Assembly: GCA_031551515.1 (NCBI GenBank)
Contig: JAVBNL010000001.1
Span: forward strand, 62,001-126,000
Length of the DNA: 64,000 nt
Reading direction: 5' to 3'
Source: FLUQ01 sp031551515
Lineage (GTDB): Bacteria; Desulfobacterota; Desulfovibrionia; Desulfovibrionales; Desulfovibrionaceae
The first letter of the stretch is position 1; each line of letters opens with the position of its first letter. The notes under the pieces were generated by a model that was not told the DNA's origin, ran no database searches, and saw nothing but the letters and a program-made list of their open reading frames with translations. Positions 17,054 through 25,421 of this stretch are shown here, piece after piece. The translations under genes and the position numbers were made by a program.

Positions 17054-17683
17054 CTACCTGTTTATGACGCGCACGGTGCGGGTTCCGCCGCTGCCGGGCT
17101 CCAACGCTTCGGGGCTGATATACATGGGCCAGTCCGCGTCATTGATATACCTGATGTATGAAAGATGCAGCACATAGCGATTGTTGTAGGCCATGCGCAC
17201 ATTGACCACAATCTCGTGGTCGGAACCGGAAGGCGGGCCGGAACCCGTGACGGTAAGCCCCAGGTCGGCCAGGCGGGTATAGATGCCGCCGTCCATGCGC
17301 GACCGGTCGTGAAGCACCGTCACTACGTCATATTCCAGTTGCAGCGTGTCGCCTTCCCGCTTTTCAGACACCTGCAAGGCCCGCGAAACCATTTCGGTCT
17401 TCAGCAGTTGGTGAAAAGTCAGCATGAAGGGTCTGCTGTTGGGCGGCAGCACATAAATCGGCTTGGCGATCAGGTCGTTACGTTCCAGCAGCGCGTGCCG
17501 CACCCGCTCGGCCACGTTAATGGCGATATCGCGCCAATGATCGGCTGCCTGAGCTTTTTCCTGCGTATACGCCTTCGGATTTTCCGGCACAGGCACCCTT
17601 GAGGTGGTGCAGCCGACAAAAAAGACGCCCACCGCCAGAACGGTGAGAAGACACAGCAAACTCCGTATGCGAAAGAGGTTCAT
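17054..17683 (-). CDS. Conserved lipoprotein, partner of FlgO-like protein
   Basis: This 209-residue protein starts at ATG 17683 (MNLFRIRSLL) and has a lipoprotein signal ending VGVFFVGC. The mature part has no catalytic motif. It contains a stretch IYVLPPNSRPFMLTFHQLLK and ends with an R-V-I-N-R tail. An upstream ATG at 17707 would give a poorer signal peptide. It is the first gene of the two-gene unit with the FlgO-like gene. I do not recognise a named family. By context it may be an outer-membrane assembly factor, possibly linked to the flagellum. Confidence 0.75.
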   Translation of the reverse strand: MNLFRIRSLLCLLTVLAVGVFFVGCTTSRVPVPENPKAYTQEKAQAADHWRDIAINVAERVRHALLERNDLIAKPIYVLPPNSRPFMLTFHQLLKTEMVSRALQVSEKREGDTLQLEYDVVTVLHDRSRMDGGIYTRLADLGLTVTGSGPPSGSDHEIVVNVRMAYNNRYVLHLSYIRYINDADWPMYISPEALEPGSGGTRTVRVINR

Positions 17684-17751
17684 ATGGCACCCCGTGTATA
17701 CCGGCAAAACGTTTCGTTCGATCTCTCATCGGCAGGCAAGGGCTCCGGCTT

Positions 17752-17876
17752 TAGAGCGGATTAATATTGAAAATACTCATCCGCTCTGCAAGGATTTGCA
17801 ACAAATCCTTGCCACGAGATTGGCGTAGGCGAGCTTTGCTCGCCGTTAAGCGACAATCTCAACGTGAACTTGCTCT
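17752..17876. repeat. Intergenic repeat element, copy 3 (longest)
   Basis: This 125 bp element runs from TAGAGCGGATT to TTGCTCT. It contains two perfect hairpins, GCAAGGATTTG/CAAATCCTTGC with a 3 nt loop and GGCGAGC/GCTCGCC. It is homologous to copy 1 in opposite orientation. A GTG at 17864 inside it is in frame with mtgA but is unlikely to be the gene start. Confidence 0.88.
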
Positions 17877-17926
17877 GGGTGCAAACGCGGCTTGCGGAAA
17901 AACGGCGCGGTGCATACCATAACAGA

Positions 17927-18637
17927 ATGCACCGTCTTCAACGTCTGGCAGCCTTTTGCAAACGCCGCCCTTTTTACAGCGCCCTTTTGGCGCTTGTCTT
18001 GCTGTTTTGCCTGAACATAGCCCGCTATCTGATCTGGCCTCCCGTGGCTTATCTGGCGGACACAAACCCCGGCATAACCTCATTCATGGCATACCGGCAA
18101 GCGGAATGGGCCGACAAGGGGCAAAAAAAATCCGTTCGCCAGATATGGAAAAGCCTGCGCCACATTTCGCCCAATTTGCGTAAAGCCGTTGTCGTTGCGG
18201 AAGACGGCAGCTTTTGGACCCACGACGGCTTTGACCTGGACGGCATGCAGGAAGCCCTGGAGAAAAACCTCGTCAAAGGCCGGCTTGCGGCCGGGGGCAG
18301 CACCATTACCCAGCAACTGGCGAAAAACCTTTTCTTCACGCCGGACAAAAGCATCGTCCGCAAACTGCAGGAAGCGCTCGTCACCTGGCGGCTGGAACAG
18401 AGCCTGGATAAAGACAGGATTCTGGAATTGTACCTGAACGTCGTGGAATGGGGCGACGCCACCTTTGGCGCTGAAGCGGCCAGCCGCCGCTATTTCGGCG
18501 TTTCAGCGGCAAACCTTACCCCGCGCCAGGCGGCGCAGCTCGCGGCCATGTTGCCCGCGCCCCTGCGGCGTACGCCGGATTCGCGCGTGGTGCAAAAAAT
18601 AGCGAACATCCTCTTGCGCCGCATGGAGCGGGAATAA
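17927..18637 (+). CDS. mtgA: Monofunctional peptidoglycan glycosyltransferase
   Basis: MtgA polymerises lipid II into glycan strands at the inner membrane. The 236-residue protein has one N-terminal membrane anchor (about 15-37) followed by the GT51 fold. Visible motifs are VVAEDGSFWTHDGFD with the catalytic Glu, KGRLAAGGSTITQQLAKNLF, RKLQEALVTWRLEQ and ILELYLNVVEWGDATFGAEA. There is no transpeptidase domain. ATG 17927 is preferred over a GTG at 17864 that lies within a repeat. The downstream gene is convergent. Confidence 0.94.
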   Translation: MHRLQRLAAFCKRRPFYSALLALVLLFCLNIARYLIWPPVAYLADTNPGITSFMAYRQAEWADKGQKKSVRQIWKSLRHISPNLRKAVVVAEDGSFWTHDGFDLDGMQEALEKNLVKGRLAAGGSTITQQLAKNLFFTPDKSIVRKLQEALVTWRLEQSLDKDRILELYLNVVEWGDATFGAEAASRRYFGVSAANLTPRQAAQLAAMLPAPLRRTPDSRVVQKIANILLRRMERE

Positions 18638-18641
18638 ACGG

Positions 18642-19502
18642 TCACCGCAAAACGATCGCGCCCGCGTACCCCACAACGCTGCTCATATCCGCGCCATATG
18701 CCCTGCCCGTCTGCCCTGACGTGGCATACGCGACAATGCGGCCTTCCGTCGCGCCTAACGCCCGGCAGGCAAAGAGCGCCATGGTCATGGGCAGCACCCC
18801 GCACATGGATATTTTGCGCTTCCGCACCGTGTCGTAAAGCCCTTCCGGGTCAAGTTCCGCGACCGCCTTCAAGGCCAGGGCGTCTTGCTCCGCCGCTTTT
18901 TCATGCGGCAAATAGTGGCTCATATCCGAACTGACGACCAGAGCCAGGGGGTTGCCCCGCTCCGCGCCGTCACGCATCAGGGCGGCCAGGGCTTCGCCTG
19001 CCGTGCGCAACGCCTCCGGCGATCCGCCGCCGACAGCTATGGCGGTCATGCGCGCATTGGGCGCGGCTACCTGAAAGAAAGGCACCAATACTTCCAAAGA
19101 ATGTTCGCGCGCATGCGCGGCCGTATCCGGTGCGAATCCGGCTTTGGCGGCAAGCAGGTATTCTCTCGCCTCTTCATCCACAGGCATGGCGCCCAGCGGC
19201 GTCTGCCATGGACCACCGGACCAGACGGAAAACATTGCTCCCGCCCCGGTATGGTTGGGGCCGAGAACCAGCAAGCGGTCCGGCAGCGCGGCTTGGCCCA
19301 GCGTCACCCCCGCCACGGAACCGGAAAAGACATAGCCGGCGTGCGGCGCCATCAGCGCCAGCACGGTTTTGCCTTGCAGGTCCACGGGATTTTGCGCCGC
19401 CAGTTCCAGATACGAGCTGACCTCGGCGCGCAACGCGTTCGCGCCGCCGGGATAAAAACGCCCCGCCACAGCCGGGCTGCGTGGGGTATCGGTGATGGCC
19501 AT
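18642..19502 (-). CDS. amrB: AmmeMemoRadiSam system protein B (MEMO1 family)
   Basis: This 286-residue protein is of the MEMO family, related to non-haem-iron dioxygenases. Conserved metal-site elements are MAPHAGYVFSG, GPNHTG, REHSLEV, VVSSDMSHY and the Cys in SMCGVLP. The family name reflects co-occurrence with an AMMECR1 protein and a radical-SAM protein, but neither partner is in this window. Its biochemical role in bacteria is not established. It lies downstream of the TPR gene on the same strand with an 81 bp gap. Confidence 0.9.
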   Translation of the reverse strand: MAITDTPRSPAVAGRFYPGGANALRAEVSSYLELAAQNPVDLQGKTVLALMAPHAGYVFSGSVAGVTLGQAALPDRLLVLGPNHTGAGAMFSVWSGGPWQTPLGAMPVDEEAREYLLAAKAGFAPDTAAHAREHSLEVLVPFFQVAAPNARMTAIAVGGGSPEALRTAGEALAALMRDGAERGNPLALVVSSDMSHYLPHEKAAEQDALALKAVAELDPEGLYDTVRKRKISMCGVLPMTMALFACRALGATEGRIVAYATSGQTGRAYGADMSSVVGYAGAIVLR

Positions 19503-19583
19503 AAGAACCTCCTTGCGGAAGCGCGTTCTCTCTTTTGTGAACGGTGCGGGGAGGCCGAGCGTGCGGGGAGGCTCCCCGGATAT

Positions 19584-22500
19584 CTACAATTGCCCGTTGG
19601 GCGTAAACTGCGCCACATCTTCGGAAAGTTTGGCGCCGCGCAAGGTGGAGGCTGCGGTGCGGCCGTAAACCGTGCCGGGATATTTCTCGGCCAGTTCCGT
19701 CAGTGCCTTGCGCCACTCCGGAGTGTTGCCCTGTTTCTGGTATATCTGGGCCATGCGGAACAAAAGCCCCTGGCGCTGTGAATCTTCGGGCTTCAAATAG
19801 CCCATGTACTGCTGGGCATATTCCAGCGCCTCGTTCAATCGCCCCGCTTTTTCCGAAATATCCATCAGTGAGGTCAAAAGCCCCACTATCTTGCCCGTGT
19901 CGGCGCCGGCCGGATTCTCTTTGGCCAGGGCCAGGAAACGGTTGAGCGAACTGCGGCCCATCAGGTAGGCGTCTTGCAGGTCGTTTCTTTCTTCCGCGCC
20001 GCGAGCGAGAAAATACTCCACGTATGCCTGTTCGGTAGCCGACAATTTGCCTTTTTCAGACAGGTCCTTCCAGATGGGAGCGGCTTCCGCGCTCTTGTTC
20101 ATATTTTCTTTGGCCAAAGCAAGGGCATATTTCAACTGGCGCGAGGCGTCATCCGTCAGTTCCCACAACTCGACCCGTTCCGCGATTTCTTCAATATGCT
20201 TCCAGCGGTCGTTTTCAAGGTCGATGCTGAGAGCAAGGCGAAGCGCCTGTTCCGAATACGTCGGAATCTTCGCGCCCAGAAAGAAAGGATCCACCACGTT
20301 CAAGGCCGCGTTCGCATCGCCGTCTTTCCACAACCCGGCGGCAAGAGCCACCCGGCTTGCGGGATCCAGCGCCTCTTGCTGTTTCTGCACGACGGGGAAC
20401 TTGTTCCACAGCGCCGTCACCTGCCCGGGGCGGTTCTGCGAGAGGCTTTCCGCCGCCAGAATGGCAAAGGTTTTCAGCGCCACTTCTTCAGCTTTGGGGG
20501 CAAGTTCATGCTTGGGAAAACGCTTCACCAGGTCGGCGCATTGCTGCAACGCGTCTTCGTACCGCTTGTTCCACAAATACCACATGGCCAGTTTCAACTG
20601 GGCCAGCGGCACAAGCTGGCTGTCCGGAAATTCGGTGATGATCTTGCTGTACACGTCCGCGGGCCGCAAGGTGGAGGGGCCCTTGAAAATTGAAAACATC
20701 TCCGACAGCTCAGGCGTATCATTGATGCCCGATTCGGCAAGGCGCATCATGGCGACCAGGCCGCCGTCCTTTTTCGGAAAGCGCCGTTCGGCCTCCAGAT
20801 AGACTTCGCGGGCCGCGGCCGGTTGCTTTTTGCGGGCATACACGTCGCCGATGCGCGTCAGCACCACATCCGCGTTGGGTCCGTCGGGCATCAGGTTGTA
20901 CAGCGTCCAGTATTTGGTCAGCGCATAGTCGAAATTGCCCTGGCGAAACGCTACGTCGCCCATTAACTCCAGAATGGGAGGATGGTCCAGATAAAAACGC
21001 GGCCAGCGCGAATCAATATACTCCACAACCTGCATGGCCTGCGGGTAATATCCCAGGGCCGTATAGGCCCGGGCCAGGCCCAGCGTGGCTTCGCGCACGT
21101 ATTCGCTTTCAGAATAATGCTGGACCACGTATTGGAACTGGTCCGCCGCTTTTTGCATTTCGTTGCGGCTGTAAAAATAATCCCCCCAATAATAATAGGT
21201 CAGAGGGATGTTGATGTCCTGCGGGAACTGCCGCCGCAGCATATTGAAATACGCTTCGGCTTCCGCGATGTTGGCGGTTTTCAGGTTGAGATAACCCAGG
21301 CGCAGATAGGCCCCGGCGTTGCGCGGCGAGAGCTGGTTATAGTTCATGGCCGCTATGGTGGCCGACATGATCTCGTCGTAATGGGCCGCCAGGTCGTTCT
21401 TGTTCACGGTGAACAGCATTTCGGCGTTCAGGTGGCGCGCCTCTTCCGTCTGTTCGCGGTTCATTTTCGGGTTGGTGAGCAGCTTGCGCGTTTTTTCCAG
21501 CGCATCCGGATACCGCCCGGCGGTAATGTCGCGCCTGATTTCAGCCAACAGCTGCGCCGGGTCGGCGGGCGGGTCCACGGGTTTGCCCTGGGCATCCACA
21601 TACACGACCTTTTCCGTGGCATTGCCTGTGCCCTTGGTCGCATTGGCCGCGCGTTGCGCGGAAGTGCCGGCTGCAATCGAGGCGACGGTTCCGTTGGAAA
21701 TGCGCTGCCTGGTCGAACTGGCGGAACCTTGCGCAGCTTCCCCCTCGGTTGCGGACGTGGAAGCTGCCGGAACGGGCTTTTCCGTTTGCATGTCCTGCCA
21801 ATCGTTGGGACCGCCGGGATTAAGCCGCGAACGGAACTGATAGGCAGGGCCGCTTCTTGCGGCAGGCGCGGCCTGGGTCATCTGCGCGACCTGTGCGGCA
21901 AGCGTCGTCTGCGTTGCGGGTGCGGCTGACTGCGCTTGGGTTGCGGGGGTGGTTTGGGTGGGTTGCGTCTGCGTTGCGTTTTGCCGTGGCGCCGGTTGCG
22001 CCTGAGCAGGAACGGCCTGCGTGGCCTGAGCTGTCGGTTGCGCTTGAGTCGAAGCGGCAGCCGCCCGGGGCTGTGCAACAGGCGCGGCCTGGGCGGCCTG
22101 TGCGGCGGGTTGCGCGGCTGTTTCCGCTCTGGGCATGGGCAAAACCGGCATGGGCCGCTGCGGCCTGGGGGCATCCGTATTCGTCAGATTGCGGGCGATG
22201 GCGCCGATGGTCACGCCGCCAGACTGCGGCGGCTGGATAGCGGGAGGCGCAGGAGCGGCCTGCGTTTCGCCCTGCTGCGGAGCCGCCTGAACAGGAGTGG
22301 GCTGTTCCGTCTGCGCGGGCGCGGCAGGCGCCGTTTCCGGAGATGTTTGCGTGGCAGGCGCGGGGGGGTGAGTTTGCCCAGGCATTGCCGGCAAAGGCCC
22401 GGCAACACCCTGGTCGCCCTCTCCGGGTTTCCAGCGCGCACCCAAGGGATCGGGAAAAACGTCGATAATGACGGTATTGCGGTCAGGGCGGGTGACCACA

Positions 22501-22838
22501 AAGCCGAACGCGGGCGTTTTCGTAAAAAAGCCATAGGCCCTGCCGCGCGGCACGCCCTTATAAAAAATACGGGTATTTTCCGGAGGCTCTTCTTCTTTCA
22601 TGCCCAACGGCGGCACGCCCAGATCCAGCAGCAGCCCGTGGCGGTCTACTCTCCTGACCTGCCCGGCAAAGCCCTCTTCTTTATTCAGGGTGACGGTAGC
22701 GCGTTCACGGTCCGGCAGGATATCCCATTGCAAGGTCGCGGCAAAAGCGTCGCAGGCGAAAAATGCCGGCAACGCGCAAAACCAGAGCAAGGACCGGGCA
22801 AAACCGGCAAGGGATATTCTATTCACGCCGTCTTTCAT
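19584..22838 (-). CDS. Large periplasmic TPR protein with Pro/Ala/Gln/Thr-rich segment
   Basis: This 1084-residue protein starts at ATG 22838 with a signal peptide (NRISLAGFARSLLWFCALPA to about residue 35). A short beta-rich N-terminal domain follows (about 36-145). Next comes a ~200-residue low-complexity stretch of Ala, Gln, Pro and Thr. The rest is helical TPR-like repeats (YLRLGYLNLKTANIAEAEAY, YYWGDYFYSRNEMQKAADQF and so on). TPR arrays are protein scaffolds, and no enzymatic motif is visible. It is 25 bp downstream of the sigma-54 activator and may be co-transcribed with it. The specific function is unknown. Confidence 0.85.
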   Translation of the reverse strand: MKDGVNRISLAGFARSLLWFCALPAFFACDAFAATLQWDILPDRERATVTLNKEEGFAGQVRRVDRHGLLLDLGVPPLGMKEEEPPENTRIFYKGVPRGRAYGFFTKTPAFGFVVTRPDRNTVIIDVFPDPLGARWKPGEGDQGVAGPLPAMPGQTHPPAPATQTSPETAPAAPAQTEQPTPVQAAPQQGETQAAPAPPAIQPPQSGGVTIGAIARNLTNTDAPRPQRPMPVLPMPRAETAAQPAAQAAQAAPVAQPRAAAASTQAQPTAQATQAVPAQAQPAPRQNATQTQPTQTTPATQAQSAAPATQTTLAAQVAQMTQAAPAARSGPAYQFRSRLNPGGPNDWQDMQTEKPVPAASTSATEGEAAQGSASSTRQRISNGTVASIAAGTSAQRAANATKGTGNATEKVVYVDAQGKPVDPPADPAQLLAEIRRDITAGRYPDALEKTRKLLTNPKMNREQTEEARHLNAEMLFTVNKNDLAAHYDEIMSATIAAMNYNQLSPRNAGAYLRLGYLNLKTANIAEAEAYFNMLRRQFPQDINIPLTYYYWGDYFYSRNEMQKAADQFQYVVQHYSESEYVREATLGLARAYTALGYYPQAMQVVEYIDSRWPRFYLDHPPILELMGDVAFRQGNFDYALTKYWTLYNLMPDGPNADVVLTRIGDVYARKKQPAAAREVYLEAERRFPKKDGGLVAMMRLAESGINDTPELSEMFSIFKGPSTLRPADVYSKIITEFPDSQLVPLAQLKLAMWYLWNKRYEDALQQCADLVKRFPKHELAPKAEEVALKTFAILAAESLSQNRPGQVTALWNKFPVVQKQQEALDPASRVALAAGLWKDGDANAALNVVDPFFLGAKIPTYSEQALRLALSIDLENDRWKHIEEIAERVELWELTDDASRQLKYALALAKENMNKSAEAAPIWKDLSEKGKLSATEQAYVEYFLARGAEERNDLQDAYLMGRSSLNRFLALAKENPAGADTGKIVGLLTSLMDISEKAGRLNEALEYAQQYMGYLKPEDSQRQGLLFRMAQIYQKQGNTPEWRKALTELAEKYPGTVYGRTAASTLRGAKLSEDVAQFTPNGQL

Positions 22839-22863
22839 GCAAAAACCGTGCAATTCGGCAAAG

Positions 22864-23916
22864 TTATTCCATATTCCGTTTTTTTAGCTTCTCTATCAAG
22901 GTCGTTCGTTTGATGCCCAGTATTTCAGCAGCCTGATTCTTGACGCCGTCGGCCCGTTGCAGCGCTTCCGACAGCAGCCGCTCTTCCACCGTATCCAAGA
23001 ACACCTTAAGATCCATGCCCTTTTCCACAAGATCCGCCAGGGTGGGCCACACAAAACCGCAGCGCGGCGCGATTGGCGCTTCCGTTGCGGCGGCACTCGC
23101 CACGGCCGTGGGCGCGGGGTCAGGCAGACTGACCAGATCGCCCACGGCGATCAGTATCTTTTGCGGCAGATCGGCCGCTTCAACTCTGTCGCCTTCGCAC
23201 AAAATGGAGACGCGCTCCATGAAATTTTCCAGTTCACGCACGTTACCCGGCCAACCATAAGCGGCCAGGGCTTTACGGGCGTCAGGAGAAAGGCTCAAGA
23301 TTGGACGGCTGCGCTTACGGCAAAAATCGCGCAAAAAATAATCCGCCAGCAGCAATATGTCGCCGCCGCGGTCACGCAGCGCGGGCAAATGCAACGGGAT
23401 AACGTTCAGGCGGTAATAGAGGTCTTCACGAAAACGCCCGGCAGCCACCTCTTGTTCCAAATCACGGTTGGTGGCGGCGACGATGCGCACATCCACCTTT
23501 TTCGTGCCCGCGCCCCCGACCCGCTCTATTTCTTTTTCTTGCAGAACACGCAGAATTTTTACCTGCAAGGTCAGGTCCATCTCGCCTATTTCGTCAAGAA
23601 AGATGGTTCCGCCTTCCGCCATTTCAAAACGGCCCGGCCGAGTGCGGATGGCGTGGGTAAAAGCGCCCTTTTCATGGCCGAAAAGCTCTGATTCAAGCAA
23701 ATCTTTGGGAATAGCGCCGCAGTTGATGGGCACGAAAGGCCTGTCGTGGCGAAGGCTGTTGGCATGCAGCGCGCGGACGATCAATTCTTTGCCCGTCCCC
23801 GACTCTCCGGTTACCAGCACGGTGCTTTCTGTGGGGGCAACCTTGGTCAGCACGCGAAAAACTTCTTTCAGCGTGGTGCTTTGCCCGATAATGCCTTCTG
23901 TCTTTATGCTCATCAT
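22864..23916 (-). CDS. Sigma-54-dependent activator without receiver domain, GAFTHA loop
   Basis: This 350-residue bacterial enhancer-binding protein starts directly with the AAA+ domain. Walker A is GESGTGKE and Walker B is GGTIFLDEIGEMD. The sigma-54-contacting loop reads GAFTHA at residues 84-89, not GAFTGA. A linker with Ala/Thr residues leads to a Fis-type helix-turn-helix at the C-terminus (NQAAEILGIKRTTLIEKLKK). There is no receiver, GAF or PAS domain, so control must be by abundance or a partner. AAGGAG precedes the tandem ATGs. The neighbouring TPR and rod-protein genes hint at an envelope or flagellar regulon. Confidence 0.93.
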   Translation of the reverse strand: MMSIKTEGIIGQSTTLKEVFRVLTKVAPTESTVLVTGESGTGKELIVRALHANSLRHDRPFVPINCGAIPKDLLESELFGHEKGAFTHAIRTRPGRFEMAEGGTIFLDEIGEMDLTLQVKILRVLQEKEIERVGGAGTKKVDVRIVAATNRDLEQEVAAGRFREDLYYRLNVIPLHLPALRDRGGDILLLADYFLRDFCRKRSRPILSLSPDARKALAAYGWPGNVRELENFMERVSILCEGDRVEAADLPQKILIAVGDLVSLPDPAPTAVASAAATEAPIAPRCGFVWPTLADLVEKGMDLKVFLDTVEERLLSEALQRADGVKNQAAEILGIKRTTLIEKLKKRNME

Positions 23917-23954
23917 CTCTCCTTGCGGGAAAGCGGCGTAAGCGCAAGCTCTGT

Positions 23955-24070
23955 TAGAGCAAGTACGCTTGAAATAGTCGCTTAACGACGAACAAAGCTC
24001 GCCTACGCCTATTCCGCGGCAAGGATTTTCAGAAAAATCCTTGCGAGCATTTCACGCGTGAAATGCTCTA
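23955..24070. repeat. Intergenic repeat element, copy 4
   Basis: This 116 bp element runs from TAGAGC to GCTCTA. It shares GTCGCTTAACGACGA, AAAGCTCGCCTACGCC and GGCAAGGATTTTC with copies 1 and 3, in the orientation of copy 1. It has its own hairpins, AAGGATTTT/AAAATCCTT and AGCATTTCACG/CGTGAAATGCT. Confidence 0.82.
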
Positions 24071-24133
24071 TTCTGCCTGTCAATTTCATGACACAAAGTC
24101 AAGAGGTAAGCGCCGTTTTCTAGAAAAAATATA

Positions 24134-24158
24134 GAAAAAAACCGCCCCCCCAGGCGGT
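24134..24158 (-). terminator. Rho-independent terminator after rod-protein gene
   Basis: On the minus strand ACCGCC/GGCGGT with a 6 nt loop is followed by a run of Ts. It lies 25 bp past the stop of the flagellar rod-like gene at 24183. Confidence 0.85.
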
Positions 24159-24182
24159 CTGCAAACGGAGGGGATGCAATGC

Positions 24183-24563
24183 CTAAACTTTTAAATCCAA
24201 AAGAGAACCCGTCACATCGTCGTGCGTGCGGATAACCGCGGCATTAGCCTCAAAAGCGCGCTGAGCGCTGGTCATACGCACAAATTCCTGAGCCAGATCG
24301 GTATTGCTGCCCTCTAGATAGCCGGTGGACAGCACCGTTCTGCCGCCTTCGGTAAAGGTGACGTTTGAAGGCAAAAGCGGGCCGGGAGTGGTGTTATGGT
24401 AAATGGCCCCGACGGTCACGCCCTGGTCGCCGTGCCCGGTCATCAGGTCCACCCGTTGCGCTTGAAAGCCCGGCGTGTTGACGTTGGCGATATTGTTGGC
24501 GCGCACCAGCATATCAACGCCGAAAACGTTGAGCGCGGAAGCCGCTATGCTGCCAAGGTTCAT
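24183..24563 (-). CDS. Flagellar basal-body rod family protein (FlgC-like)
   Basis: This 126-residue protein has the N-terminal rod motif (ASALNVFGVDMLVRANNIANVNTPGFQ) and the C-terminal rod domain (SNTDLAQEFVRMTSAQRAFEANAAVIRT). AGGAG lies 5 nt before ATG 24563, which decides against the start at 24608. The length is close to FlgB/FlgC proteins (about 135). No flgB or fliE is adjacent, so it is an isolated paralogue. It sits downstream of folE2 and ends at a terminator. Confidence 0.88.
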   Translation of the reverse strand: MNLGSIAASALNVFGVDMLVRANNIANVNTPGFQAQRVDLMTGHGDQGVTVGAIYHNTTPGPLLPSNVTFTEGGRTVLSTGYLEGSNTDLAQEFVRMTSAQRAFEANAAVIRTHDDVTGSLLDLKV

Positions 24564-24641
24564 ACTCTCTCCTGCCTGCCGTGCCGGTTCTACCGTACCT
24601 ATCGACAAATACAGCTTTTTCTGTACCCTGTCCAGGCACCC

Positions 24642-25421
24642 CTAGTCTTTGAGCCTCTCCAGGCGGGCAAACGCGTTGTGCCCGTGAATGGATTCCTGAC
24701 TTTCAACCTCCACACGATACCAGGTTATCATGGGGTGTTCGTCCAGCTGGCACGCCACCTCGCGCACCACATCCTCCACAAAAACAGGACGCGCAAAGGC
24801 GCTTTCCGTAACGAACTTTTCGTCTTCACGTTTCAGCACGGGGTACACGGGCGAAGAACCGGCCGATTCCGCCATGGCCACGCACTCTTCTATCCAGCAC
24901 AAACCGCTCATACGGACGGTAAAACGCACCTCGGCCCGCTGGCTGTGAGCGCCCTCATCACTAATCGCTTTGGAGCAGGGGCACACGGTCATAACCGGCA
25001 CGGTCACTTCAAGCAGCAGGCCCAGCTTGCCGTCTTGCAACTCGCCAGTCAGGCGGCATTCATAGGCCAAGAGGCCGGAAACGCCGGATACGGGAGCGCT
25101 TTTGCGGATAAAATAAGGAAAGCTGAAACGGGCGTAAGCCTTTCTGGCCATCAGCCGGTCATTCATGTCTTCAAGCAGGGTTTTGATAGAACGGTAACTG
25201 AGGTCTTCATTCCAATTCTCAAGCGCTTCCACAAAACGGCTCATGTGTGTGCCCTTGAAATGCGCGGGCAGGTCGACGCCCAGGTCCACCAGGGCCACCG
25301 TATGTTGCGAGCCTTTTTGCCGGTCGCTCACCACCAGGGGAAGTTTGAACCCCTTGACGCCGACCGTGTCGATATCAAGAGCCACTCCGGCCGGGTGATT
25401 TTGCACGTCCGCCATGCTCAT
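24642..25421 (-). CDS. folE2: GTP cyclohydrolase FolE2 (type IB)
   Basis: FolE2 converts GTP to 7,8-dihydroneopterin triphosphate, the first step of folate and queuosine precursor synthesis. It uses metals other than zinc in vivo. The 259-residue protein has the family motif VTVPVMTVCPCSKAISDEGAHSQRA with the metal-ligand Cys, and ends with ESQESIHGHNAFA. It overlaps nikR by 4 bp. The pairing with a metal-responsive repressor is notable because FolE2 is commonly a metal-limitation isozyme. Confidence 0.95.
   Translation of the reverse strand: MSMADVQNHPAGVALDIDTVGVKGFKLPLVVSDRQKGSQHTVALVDLGVDLPAHFKGTHMSRFVEALENWNEDLSYRSIKTLLEDMNDRLMARKAYARFSFPYFIRKSAPVSGVSGLLAYECRLTGELQDGKLGLLLEVTVPVMTVCPCSKAISDEGAHSQRAEVRFTVRMSGLCWIEECVAMAESAGSSPVYPVLKREDEKFVTESAFARPVFVEDVVREVACQLDEHPMITWYRVEVESQESIHGHNAFARLERLKD

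Noticed and set aside
21857..22400. Repetitive tract that might be a tandem DNA repeat or CRISPR-like array
   Set aside because: It encodes the Ala/Gln/Pro/Thr linker of the TPR protein. There are no constant-length repeats with unique spacers.
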